A DNA stretch of 64,000 bases from positions 248,001-312,000 of the forward strand of contig JARSSP010000036.1 of assembly GCA_029624675.1 (NCBI GenBank), in the 5' to 3' direction. How positions within the stretch are numbered: position 1 is the stretch's first letter; the number at the start of each line of letters is the position of its first letter. This stretch comes from Candidatus Contendibacter sp. (GTDB lineage Bacteria; Pseudomonadota; Gammaproteobacteria; Competibacterales; Competibacteraceae). The position numbers and the translations under genes were made by a program. Shown here in pieces: positions 1-7,745 of the stretch. The notes beneath the pieces are model-generated. The model was not told where the DNA came from, did not search any database, and worked only from the letters and a program-made list of their open reading frames with translations.

Positions 1-34
1 CGCGGGGTGTTCTCGTGGGCGCCAGCCGCCAACC

Positions 35-601
35 TTACCCATTCGAGGAACCGTCCGCTGGGGGTGGGGTGAACGCTGAACGGTGCCTCTCCTTCAGCCG
101 CCGGTAGTTCTGGGCGGAGTATTCCAAAAACTCCAGTTCACGGTCGTTGAGCGGGCGAACCGGTTTCACCGGGCTGCCGACGTAGAGATAGCCGCTGTCC
201 AACACCTTGCCGGGCGGCACCACACTGCCCGCGCCGATGGTCACCCGTGACCGCACCACCGCCTTGTCCATCACGATGGCGCCCATGCCGATCAGGCAGT
301 AATCCTCGATGGCGCAGGCATGCAGGATCACCCGGTGGCCGACCGTGACATCGTTGCCGATCACGGTGGGTTGGCCGCCCGGACAAAACCGGCTGTCGTG
401 GGTCACGTGAACGATGGTTCCGTCCTGGATATTGGTGCGCGCGCCGATGCGGATGCTTTGAATGTCGCCGCGAACCACGCATAGTGGCCACACCGAACTG
501 TCCTCGCCGATTTCGACATCGCCGATCACCACGGCGGTATCGTCCACATGGGCGGAAGGATGGATGCGCGGAATATGATGCTCGAACGGACGAATCGGCA
601 T
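35..601 (-). CDS. Gamma-carbonic-anhydrase family hexapeptide protein (YrdA-like)
   Basis: The 188-residue protein is a left-handed beta-helix hexapeptide-repeat protein of the gamma-carbonic-anhydrase/YrdA family. Repeated I/V-G-x-x motifs cover roughly residues 18-150. The three histidines that bind metal in the archaeal enzyme are conserved, at about H65 (in IVHVTH), H89 and H94 (in GHRVILH). A charged helix follows at the C-terminus, as usual in this family. Many bacterial members show no measurable carbonic anhydrase activity, so the family is secure and the reaction is not. It sits 24 bases upstream of a small lipoprotein gene on the same strand and the two may be cotranscribed. Confidence 0.9.
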   Translation of the reverse strand: MPIRPFEHHIPRIHPSAHVDDTAVVIGDVEIGEDSSVWPLCVVRGDIQSIRIGARTNIQDGTIVHVTHDSRFCPGGQPTVIGNDVTVGHRVILHACAIEDYCLIGMGAIVMDKAVVRSRVTIGAGSVVPPGKVLDSGYLYVGSPVKPVRPLNDRELEFLEYSAQNYRRLKERHRSAFTPPPADGSSNG

Positions 602-625
602 GACGGGGTTCTCTTGGTGGAAAAG

Positions 626-1021
626 TCAACGGTCGCTTTGGAGCAGCCAGCCCCGCTCGGTTTTGTGGAAAGTCGCCTTTTCAGCGCGATGACGGCGTTC
701 GCCGGCCTGGAATTGTCCGTATTTCAACCCTAGCGCCACCAGATCCAGGCCGGCCAGCAAGGGATCGCTACGGTCGCGCAGATTCAGCGCCAGATCGGCC
801 AGGCTTTTCTGGAATGCCAGATCGTATTCCACCTCGGCGACATACACGTTCTGACCTGGTTCAAAGCCATTGGTTTTTCGAAAGTTTTCGACGACATAGA
901 GACTGCCGCCCTCGCGCAGCAGCCGCTCGGTGATTTGTCGCTCGATCTCGCTGTCGCCCGGTCGGTTGGCGCAGGCGGCCAGCAGGAGCAGGGCGAGGAT
1001 CGAAAACAGCGCGCGTTGCAT
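626..1021 (-). CDS. Small predicted lipoprotein of unknown function
   Basis: The 131-residue product starts with a hydrophobic signal ending in a lipobox (LLAAC, Cys17), so it should be lipid-anchored after cleavage by signal peptidase II. The mature part is a charged alpha/beta domain with no motif I recognise. The ATG at 1021 is preferred because it places the signal sequence at the N-terminus; the open frame extends much further upstream, but that part only shadows the reductase gene. It starts 17 bases after the glutathione reductase stop and probably belongs to the same minus-strand transcript. Function unknown. Confidence 0.72.
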   Translation of the reverse strand: MQRALFSILALLLLAACANRPGDSEIERQITERLLREGGSLYVVENFRKTNGFEPGQNVYVAEVEYDLAFQKSLADLALNLRDRSDPLLAGLDLVALGLKYGQFQAGERRHRAEKATFHKTERGWLLQSDR

Positions 1022-1038
1022 GGCGGTTCTCCGCGATT

Positions 1039-2388
1039 TCAGCGCAGGGTCACCAGTTCTTCGGCGCTGGTGGGATGAATGGCGACGGTATCGTCGAAAT
1101 CGCGCTTGGTCGCGCCCATGCGAATGGCGACCGCGAACCCTTGCAGAATCTCGTCCGCGCTCTGACCGATGAGATGGCAACCGACGATCTTTTCCTCGGG
1201 GCCGACGCAGACCAGCTTCATCACCGTGGGCGGCTGGCGGGCGGTAAAGGCATGATAAATCGGACGAAACCGAGTCTGATAAATCCGCACCGCGTCGCCG
1301 TATTGCCGCCGCGCCTCCTCCTCGGTCAGGCCAACCGTGCCGATGGGCGGATGGCTGAAGACCACCGTGGGGATATTTTCGTAGGGCAGCCGGCGTTCCG
1401 GCTGGCCGCCGAACAACCGGTCGGCCAGCCGACGACCAGCGGCAATGGCGACCGGGGTCAGGTGGAAGCGCTCGGTCACGTCGCCGATGGCGTAAATGCC
1501 GGGTACGTTGGTGTTCTGGTAGGGATCGGTGGGAATGGAGCCGTCCGGATTCAACATTACGCCCGCCGCCGCCAGTTCGAGCGCGGCGGTGTTGGGTTCG
1601 CGGCCGATGGCCCACAGCACGACGTTGACGTTCAGCGCGGGCTCCGCGCCTTCGCAGTGCAAGCTGAGCGCGCCGCTAGCCAGTCGCGCCACCGCGCGCA
1701 CCTGGGTACGGGTCATCACATGAATACCATCCTCGCGCAACCGTGCCATCAATTGTTCGCGCAGCATGGCGTCGAACGAGCGCAAAACCTGATCCTTGCG
1801 CACCAACAGGGTGACCTCGGCCCCCAATGCTTGCAGCATGCCCGCCAGTTCCACCGCGATGTAACCGCTGCCCACGATGGCGACCCGCGCCGGGCAGGCG
1901 TTCAGCTCGAAAAAGCCGTCCGAGGTGATGCCAAACTGGGCACCGGGCAGGTTGGGTGTCTGGGGCCGGCCGCCGGTGGCGATGACAATATGATCGGCGC
2001 GGTAACGCTCGCCGCCGACCATCAGGGTGTGGGCGTCCATGAATCGGGCGAAGCCGCGAATCAGCGTGACGCCGGCTTCGGCCAGATAACCCAGATACCA
2101 TTCGTTCAGGTTGCTGACAAAGCGGTCGCGCGCCGTTTTCAGCTTTTGCCAGTCAAAACCGAAGTAATCCAGTCGGAAACCATAACCTGGGGCATCATCG
2201 AGCGCATGGGCAAGATGGGCGGCATGCCACATCACCTTCTTGGGCACGCAGCCGACGTTGACGCAGGTGCCGCCCAGTCGAGCGGTTTCGATCAGGGCGC
2301 AGCGGGTGCCGTGTCGAGCCGCCCGTTCCGCCACCGACAGGCCACCGCTGCCACCGCCGATGGCGATGAGATCGTAATGCTGGGCCAT
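1039..2388 (-). CDS. gor: Glutathione-disulfide reductase
   Basis: This 449-residue flavoprotein should reduce glutathione disulfide with NADPH in the cytoplasm. The FAD-binding GGGSGG motif is at residues 11-16. The redox-active pair is CVNVGC (Cys42 and Cys47), the spacing typical of glutathione reductases. A second nucleotide-binding fold begins at GSGYIA, followed by VRKDQVLR, whose arginines fit NADPH preference. The C-terminal HPTSAEE motif supplies the active-site histidine of the dimer partner. The ATG at 2388 follows a good Shine-Dalgarno (CCCGGAGGAT on the minus strand). Trypanothione or mycothiol reductases are less likely in this lineage. Confidence 0.93.
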   Translation of the reverse strand: MAQHYDLIAIGGGSGGLSVAERAARHGTRCALIETARLGGTCVNVGCVPKKVMWHAAHLAHALDDAPGYGFRLDYFGFDWQKLKTARDRFVSNLNEWYLGYLAEAGVTLIRGFARFMDAHTLMVGGERYRADHIVIATGGRPQTPNLPGAQFGITSDGFFELNACPARVAIVGSGYIAVELAGMLQALGAEVTLLVRKDQVLRSFDAMLREQLMARLREDGIHVMTRTQVRAVARLASGALSLHCEGAEPALNVNVVLWAIGREPNTAALELAAAGVMLNPDGSIPTDPYQNTNVPGIYAIGDVTERFHLTPVAIAAGRRLADRLFGGQPERRLPYENIPTVVFSHPPIGTVGLTEEEARRQYGDAVRIYQTRFRPIYHAFTARQPPTVMKLVCVGPEEKIVGCHLIGQSADEILQGFAVAIRMGATKRDFDDTVAIHPTSAEELVTLR

Positions 2389-2517
2389 GAATCCTCCGGG
2401 TTGTCTCCAATGGGTCCGCGTGGGAAGCGGCAAGTTCTCGGTTTGCCGTTACTATAACGTGTGGCCGGCGGTCGTGTCTGTCCGGGTGGTATGGAGTGAC
2501 GGAATATTTTGAAGAAG

Positions 2518-3342
2518 ATGACCATGCGAATACAGATGGGGTGGATGGGGTTGCTCGGGTTGTTGCTGTGGCCGTGGAGCGGCGGGGCTGGCGAGCTGAA
2601 CTGGCAAGGATCGTTGGTCCAGGGTGGCTTGATCACTGGCCGGACCTTGCCAGGAACCCGGCTGGAGTTGGACGGTCAACCGGTGCCGGTGGGACCGGAA
2701 GGCGCGTTCGTGTTCGGTTTTGGCCGCGACGCGCCGCCCCAGGCCCGATTGACCGTGATCCTTCCCAATGGCGCTCGCGAGGAACGGCGATTGTCGATCG
2801 CTCAGCGTCAGTACGATATTCAGCGCCTCGATGGTTTGCCGCCGGAAAAGGTCACGCCGCCCCCGGAACTGCTGGAGCGCATCCGCCGCGAGAATGCGCT
2901 GGTGGACGACGCCCGTCGGCGGGATATTCCACAAGCTTGGTTTCTCGGTGGCTTTGCCTGGCCGGTGATCGGGCGCATCACCGGAGTGTACGGTAGCCAG
3001 CGCATCCTTAACGGCGAACCGCGCCAGCCGCATTACGGCGTGGATATCGCCGCGCCCATCGGAACGCCGGTGCGTGCGCCGGCCGATGGAATCGTGACCC
3101 TGGCCCAACCCGATTTGTACTACACCGGCGCGACGGTGATCATCGATCACGGCTACCGACTGAGTTCCACACTGATGCACCTGGACCGGATCGACGTCCA
3201 GGTCGGCCAGCGGGTGCGCAAAGGCGACATGGTCGCCACGGTGGGCAGGAGCGGCCGGGTGACCGGACCCCATCTGGACTGGCGGATGAACTGGCGCGAG
3301 GCGCGAATCGATCCGGCGTTGCTGGTTCCGCCGATGCCATGA
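2518..3342 (+). CDS. M23 family (LytM-type) peptidoglycan endopeptidase
   Basis: An exported protein of about 274 residues with an N-terminal hydrophobic signal (MGLLGLLLW), an early beta domain at about residues 25-90, and a C-terminal M23 metallopeptidase domain from about residue 145. Visible zinc-site motifs are HYGVD (HxxxD) and HLDW near the C-terminus. In classical LytM enzymes the latter is HxH; here the second histidine is aspartate. It probably cuts peptide cross-links in periplasmic peptidoglycan or activates such enzymes. In-frame ATG codons at 2518 and 2524 are both possible starts. It is divergent from gor, and the defence locus begins 40 bases after its stop, so it marks the chromosomal edge of that insertion. 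Confidence 0.85.
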   Translation: MTMRIQMGWMGLLGLLLWPWSGGAGELNWQGSLVQGGLITGRTLPGTRLELDGQPVPVGPEGAFVFGFGRDAPPQARLTVILPNGAREERRLSIAQRQYDIQRLDGLPPEKVTPPPELLERIRRENALVDDARRRDIPQAWFLGGFAWPVIGRITGVYGSQRILNGEPRQPHYGVDIAAPIGTPVRAPADGIVTLAQPDLYYTGATVIIDHGYRLSSTLMHLDRIDVQVGQRVRKGDMVATVGRSGRVTGPHLDWRMNWREARIDPALLVPPMP

Positions 3343-3382
3343 TCGGCGTTACTGTGTGATAGGCGATTCTGGAGAAACCCCG

Positions 3383-6300
3383 ATGAGGAGTCTGGCGGCA
3401 AACTGCAAACCCCGCGACAGCGTGTTCGACAAAGCGCGCCGCGACACCGTTCTCGATCTCACCGACCTGGTTCAAAACCGCATCGATCCCGAGGCGTTCT
3501 TCCGCGAGAACCACATCACCGAGGGGATGCGCATCCTCCTCACGGAGGGGTTCCGCCGCCTGGAAGGTAAAACCATCCAGGGGGTGTTCAAGCTGACCCA
3601 GGCCATGGGCGGCGGCAAGACCCATAACCTGCTCGTGCTCGGCCTGCTGGCCAAACACCCTGAATATCGCCGTCGGGTCATGGAAGGATTCTACGTGCCG
3701 GGGGCAATGGGCGCGGTGCGAGTGGTGGCCTTCTCGGGCCGAGAGAGCGACGCGCCGCTGGGTCTGTGGGGCGCGATCGCCGATCAGCTCGGCAAAAAAG
3801 AGCAATTCGCGGCGTACTACTCCCCGCTCTCCGCGCCGGGACAGACCGCCTGGGTAAATCTGCTCGCGGGCGAGCCGCTGGTCATCATGCTGGACGAGTT
3901 GCCGCCGTATTTCGAGTACGCCAAGTCGAAGGCCATCGGCAACTCCGACCTGTCCGTCGTCACCGCCACTGCACTGTCGAACTTGCTGGTCGCCATCGGC
4001 AAGGACGAACTCCACAACGTCTGCCTCGTCATTACCGACCTGACGGCGACTTACGTCGGGGGCAGCCAGCGGATCATTCAGGCCCTCGGCGATCTGGACC
4101 GCGAGACCGGGCGCACCGCTATGAGCCTGGAGCCGGTCCGCATGAACACGGATGAGTTCTACCAGATCCTCCGCAAGCGCCTGTTCGAGGAGTTGCCGCC
4201 GAAGGGCGAAATCGCCGAGGTGGCCCAAGCCTACGCCAAGTCGGTGCGCGACGCCCGGCAGATGGATGTCACCAACGCCTCGCCCGAACAGTTCGCGGCG
4301 CGGGTCGTGGAGTCCTATCCCTTCCACCCCGCGATCCGCGATCTCTACGCCCGCTTCAAGGAAAACCCCGGGTTCCAGCAGACTCGTGGCCTGATCCGGT
4401 TGATGCGCATCGTCGCCGCCCGCCTGTGGGAGAGTGGAAAGGCGAAACAGCGTTACCTCATCAACGCTCACGACCTCGATCTCAACGACCGCGAGACCCT
4501 TTCCGAACTCAACCAGATCAACAACAGCCTGGAGAACGCCGTCTCCCACGACATCGCCTCCGGCGGGCAGGCGGTCGCCGAGATTCTCGACACCAACCTC
4601 GGCGGCGACGACGCCCAGGACGTGATGAAACTCCTGCTGGCGTCTTCCCTGTCCACTGTCGCGGGCGGGACCAAGGGCCTCACCATTCCGGAGGCGGTCG
4701 CCAATCTTTGCGCGCCGGACCGGGACATCGCCAAGCTCAAAAATGAGGTCATCAACCGTCTCGTCACCACGGCCTGGTATCTCCACGCGGGACGCGACGG
4801 GCGGCTGTTCATCAAGAACGTGCAGAACCTGGTCGCCCGGCTCCGCACCACGGCGGAGAGCTACCTGCACGACCAATCGCTCAAGGAGTTGCGCGAGCGT
4901 CTGCAAGAACTGTTCAAGCCAAACAGCGGCTGGTGCTACCAGAAGGTCCAGGTCCTGCCGGCGGTGGATGAGATCGACCTCACCCAGGACAAGACCGTGC
5001 TGGTCGTCGCTAACCCGCACGCCGGCGGACTCCACCCGGACCTGCTGAAGCTCTACGACAACATCGACTTCAAGAACCGGGTCTGTTTTCTCACCGGCCA
5101 GCGCGGTGCCGACGCCTTGCTTAACGCCGCCAAGGAACTGAAAGCCATCCGCCACATCATCGACGAGTTGAAGGCCGAAGGAACCCCCGACAACGATCCT
5201 CAACTGGTGCAGGCCCGCGACCTGCTGGACCGCATCCAGAACCAGTTTGGCAGCGCCCTGCGCGAAACCTTTTCCACGCTCTACTACCCGAGCGCCCAGC
5301 GGCTCATGTCGGCGGACTTTCCCATGGAGTTCACCGCCAACAAGTACGATGGCGAAGACCAGATCATCCGCACCCTCAAGGCCAAGATGAAGTACACCGA
5401 GGAGGTCGGCGGCGAGACCTTCCGCAAGAAAGTGGAAGCGCGCCTCTTCACCCAGAAAGTCATGCTGTGGAGCGAGATCAAGCGCCGCGCCGCCACCAAT
5501 CCCGCCTGGCAGTGGCACCACCCGGAGGCGCTGGACAAGATCAAGGGGGAGTGCCTCCACCAGGACCTCTGGCGCGAGAGCGGCGGTTACATCGAGAAAG
5601 GCCCGTTCCCCCAGCCCGCCACTGAGGTCAAGCTGCAGGAGCTTTCCCGCGACGATGACACCGGGCGGGTCAGGCTCCGCGTCACCCCCATCAACGGCGA
5701 TGCCGTTTACCTGGAAATCGGCGGGCAGGCGACCACGGCTTCCCACAAGCTGGCGGGGCGCGATTACGAGACGAACGAGTTGCAGGTGTCTTTTCTGGCG
5801 GTGGATTCAACCGGGGAGCACGAAACCGGTGATGCCGTCATCTGGACCAACCGTATCACCCTGAAGGGCCGCGTCTTTGACGCAGGTTCCGACAAGAGGG
5901 TGGAACTGCGCGCCGCGCCGCCCGCACCGATCCGCTACACCACCGACGGTTCCGATCCCAAGCTTGTCGGCGGTTCCTACCACGAACCGTTTGTTGTGCC
6001 ACCGGGCGTCCGGTTGGTGCTGGCGGTGGCGGAGAAGCAGGGCATCCAATCGGACGTACTCCAGGTCGCCGTCCATTGGGACCAGCGGGAACCCGGAAAG
6101 CCCATCGACCAGGAGAAGCCAGCAACCTGGCGACCGGCTGGTGGCTTCACCTTCTCGACCACCCGCACCGCCTACGGCTTTCTGGAGCGGATTCGCAAAC
6201 ACGGCGGCCAGGCCGCGGTTACCCGGATCGCCGTCCTGAACGGCCAATGGGTGGACCTAAATCTGGCCGACGATCTCAGCCTGGATGCCGACCGGATTCA

Positions 6301-6448
6301 GGCGACGGTCGAGCATCTGCGGTCGCTGCTGACCGAGGGCGAGGTGAATATCGAGGCGTCTGCCCTGTGGTTTCCGACCGGGCAGCAGTTGCTCGATTAC
6401 GTGCGAGACGCCGCCATCGAGTTTCGGCGCGGCGAGGTCGAGCAGTGA
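3383..6448 (+). CDS. DUF499-type AAA ATPase of a predicted anti-phage locus
   Basis: The 1021-residue protein is a large P-loop ATPase. Walker A is QAMGGGKTHN at about residues 73-82 and Walker B is LVIMLDELP at about 165-173, the arrangement expected of the DUF499 family found in predicted defence loci. The middle is mostly helical. Residues of about 840-894 contain IRYTTDGSDP, the hallmark of the chitobiase C-terminal/Fn3-associated domain, which is unusual in an intracellular ATPase. The ATG at 3383 has GGAGA seven bases upstream. It is the first gene of the defence block. By analogy it may be the ATP-driven motor or sensor; direct evidence is absent. Confidence 0.82.
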   Translation: MRSLAANCKPRDSVFDKARRDTVLDLTDLVQNRIDPEAFFRENHITEGMRILLTEGFRRLEGKTIQGVFKLTQAMGGGKTHNLLVLGLLAKHPEYRRRVMEGFYVPGAMGAVRVVAFSGRESDAPLGLWGAIADQLGKKEQFAAYYSPLSAPGQTAWVNLLAGEPLVIMLDELPPYFEYAKSKAIGNSDLSVVTATALSNLLVAIGKDELHNVCLVITDLTATYVGGSQRIIQALGDLDRETGRTAMSLEPVRMNTDEFYQILRKRLFEELPPKGEIAEVAQAYAKSVRDARQMDVTNASPEQFAARVVESYPFHPAIRDLYARFKENPGFQQTRGLIRLMRIVAARLWESGKAKQRYLINAHDLDLNDRETLSELNQINNSLENAVSHDIASGGQAVAEILDTNLGGDDAQDVMKLLLASSLSTVAGGTKGLTIPEAVANLCAPDRDIAKLKNEVINRLVTTAWYLHAGRDGRLFIKNVQNLVARLRTTAESYLHDQSLKELRERLQELFKPNSGWCYQKVQVLPAVDEIDLTQDKTVLVVANPHAGGLHPDLLKLYDNIDFKNRVCFLTGQRGADALLNAAKELKAIRHIIDELKAEGTPDNDPQLVQARDLLDRIQNQFGSALRETFSTLYYPSAQRLMSADFPMEFTANKYDGEDQIIRTLKAKMKYTEEVGGETFRKKVEARLFTQKVMLWSEIKRRAATNPAWQWHHPEALDKIKGECLHQDLWRESGGYIEKGPFPQPATEVKLQELSRDDDTGRVRLRVTPINGDAVYLEIGGQATTASHKLAGRDYETNELQVSFLAVDSTGEHETGDAVIWTNRITLKGRVFDAGSDKRVELRAAPPAPIRYTTDGSDPKLVGGSYHEPFVVPPGVRLVLAVAEKQGIQSDVLQVAVHWDQREPGKPIDQEKPATWRPAGGFTFSTTRTAYGFLERIRKHGGQAAVTRIAVLNGQWVDLNLADDLSLDADRIQATVEHLRSLLTEGEVNIEASALWFPTGQQLLDYVRDAAIEFRRGEVEQ

Positions 6449-6536
6449 AGATTAGCCATCCCGGTTCCCTGGATAAATTTGCCTTGCAGCGAGAACATTT
6501 TTAAACTTGTCCAATCTTTTGAACAAGTAAGCCGCC
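6449..6536 (+). promoter_or_regulatory. Candidate internal promoter and inverted repeat before yefM
   Basis: This 88-base gap is AT-richer than the flanking genes. TTGCCT at 6479-6484 and TAAACT at 6502-6507 are separated by 17 bases and could be a weak sigma-70 promoter. An inverted repeat with arms ACTTGT (6505-6510) and ACAAGT (6523-6528) overlaps its downstream edge, where an autoregulating antitoxin would be expected to bind. Every distal gene of the locus lies downstream of it. Confidence 0.35.
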
Positions 6537-6797
6537 ATGAAAGTCGTGACCTACTCCCATGCGCGTAATGCGCTTAAATCCGTCCTGGATGCGGTGGTCC
6601 AGGACGCGGATGTAATCATCATCAGCCGCCGCGATGCGGAGGGCGATGCCGTCGTGATGTCGCTGGACAGCTATAACAGCATCATGGAGACCTTGCATCT
6701 CACCAGTAATCCCGCCAATGCGGCGGCACTGGCTCGGGCCATCGCCCAGGACCGGGCCGGACAGGCGCAAGAGCACCCACTGATGGCGGACGATTGA
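6537..6797 (+). CDS. yefM: YefM/Phd-family antitoxin embedded in the defence operon
   Basis: The 86-residue product starts MKVVTYSHARNALKSVLD and continues through a hydrophobic strand (ADVIIISRR) and VVMSLDSYNSIMETLHL. That pattern is typical of Phd/YefM antitoxins, whose N-terminal fold binds operator DNA and whose disordered C-terminus neutralises the toxin. Its stop overlaps the start of the yoeB-like gene, as is normal for the pair. What is odd is the location: it follows the DUF499 gene by 88 bases and precedes DUF3780, inside a defence operon. It would be expected to repress its own transcription together with YoeB. Confidence 0.9.
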   Translation: MKVVTYSHARNALKSVLDAVVQDADVIIISRRDAEGDAVVMSLDSYNSIMETLHLTSNPANAAALARAIAQDRAGQAQEHPLMADD

Positions 6798-7075
6798 GCG
6801 TGCGCCATATCCGTTTCGTGCCCGATGCGTGGGAGGCCTATCTCTACTGGCACGACCAGGACCGGAAAACGCTGAAGCGGATCAATGCGCTCATCATCGC
6901 CGCCGCCCGTGACCCTTTCGCCGGGATCGGCAAGCCGGAACCCTTGCGCGGCGACTTGTCCGGCTACTGGTCGCGACGCATCGACGACACGAACCGGCTG
7001 ATCTATCGCGCCACCGAAACCGAGCTGGTGGTGATCGCCTGTCGCTTCCACTACGCCGGCCCAGCGAGTGTCTGA
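6794..7075 (+). CDS. yoeB: YoeB-family mRNA interferase toxin
   Basis: About 90 residues with the RelE/YoeB fold signature: an N-terminal beta strand, then EAYLYWHDQDRKTLKRINALI, then a PFAGIGKPEPLRGDLSGYWSRRI segment and a C-terminal FHY. In YoeB these surround the catalytic residues (Glu, Arg, His, Tyr) that cleave mRNA in the ribosomal A site. The start is either TTG at 6794, overlapping the antitoxin stop, or the in-frame GTG at 6800. Its TGA overlaps the ATG of the DUF3780 gene as TGATG. The toxin is therefore translationally coupled to a defence component. Confidence 0.9.
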   Translation: MSVRHIRFVPDAWEAYLYWHDQDRKTLKRINALIIAAARDPFAGIGKPEPLRGDLSGYWSRRIDDTNRLIYRATETELVVIACRFHYAGPASV

Positions 7076-7740
7076 TGCCCGCCCAACAGAAATCCGCCGC
7101 CTTCGGTTTTGGGTTCCGCCCCGAGGAATCGGCGCATCACTTTCTGGTCACCATTCCGGCCAGTAACCGGGAGGAGGTGCTGATTTCCGAGCATTTCGTC
7201 TGGGATGAAAGCCAGGCCGGTTCTCCCCCGACCTTTGCCCCCGGCGAGATGGAGGGGAAGCTGCGAGTCATGCTCGTCCGTCCCAAGTGGAACGAGATCG
7301 CCGACGAGGTTCGCGTCGAGTTTAACCAGCGCCTGAAAAAAGAAGGGCTGCCGTCCGGGGCCTGGAAAACCGGAACCACGCCGGTGTCCCGCCTGCTCGG
7401 CAAGGAACTGGTGCTGCTGGCCTGGGCCATCGAGGAGGCCGATCCGGCACTCATTCCCACTGCCATCAAAAACTGGCTGGGACTGGTTCCCGAGGAGCGA
7501 TGGTGGCTCTATACCATGACCTCGGCGGCCACCGGCCACGCCATCCAGGGACGCAACAAGGGCTGGCGCAAGGCGGTGCGGTACGCGCTCACCGAGAACC
7601 CGGTGACGGACGCCCCACACCCGCCACCCCCGATCTTTGAATTGCGAACCTCGGAGCAACCCCCCTCCACACCGGTCAGGAAGAAGCGGGCGGTGCGCCG
7701 AACCGGGAAGACCCCCCATTCGGACGACGTTACCCGGTGA
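7075..7740 (+). CDS. DUF3780 family protein of the defence locus
   Basis: A 221-residue soluble protein. I assign it to DUF3780 from the general sequence pattern (FGFRPEESAHHFLVTIPASN near the N-terminus, GWRKAVRYALTENP near the C-terminus) and from its place between the DUF499 and DUF1156 genes, where DUF3780 is the expected partner. No catalytic motif is visible. The last 35 or so residues are basic and proline-rich (KKRAVRRTGK) and may be a disordered nucleic-acid-binding tail. Its ATG overlaps the yoeB stop, and the next gene's ATG lies 5 bases after its own stop. Its role in the system is unknown. Confidence 0.7.
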   Translation: MPAQQKSAAFGFGFRPEESAHHFLVTIPASNREEVLISEHFVWDESQAGSPPTFAPGEMEGKLRVMLVRPKWNEIADEVRVEFNQRLKKEGLPSGAWKTGTTPVSRLLGKELVLLAWAIEEADPALIPTAIKNWLGLVPEERWWLYTMTSAATGHAIQGRNKGWRKAVRYALTENPVTDAPHPPPPIFELRTSEQPPSTPVRKKRAVRRTGKTPHSDDVTR

Positions 7741-7745
7741 GCGCC

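Noticed and set aside
3140-5746. 868-codon open frame on the minus strand across the DUF499 gene
   Set aside because: It is a by-product of GC-rich codon bias opposite a gene with clear Walker motifs. Its translation has no recognisable domain.
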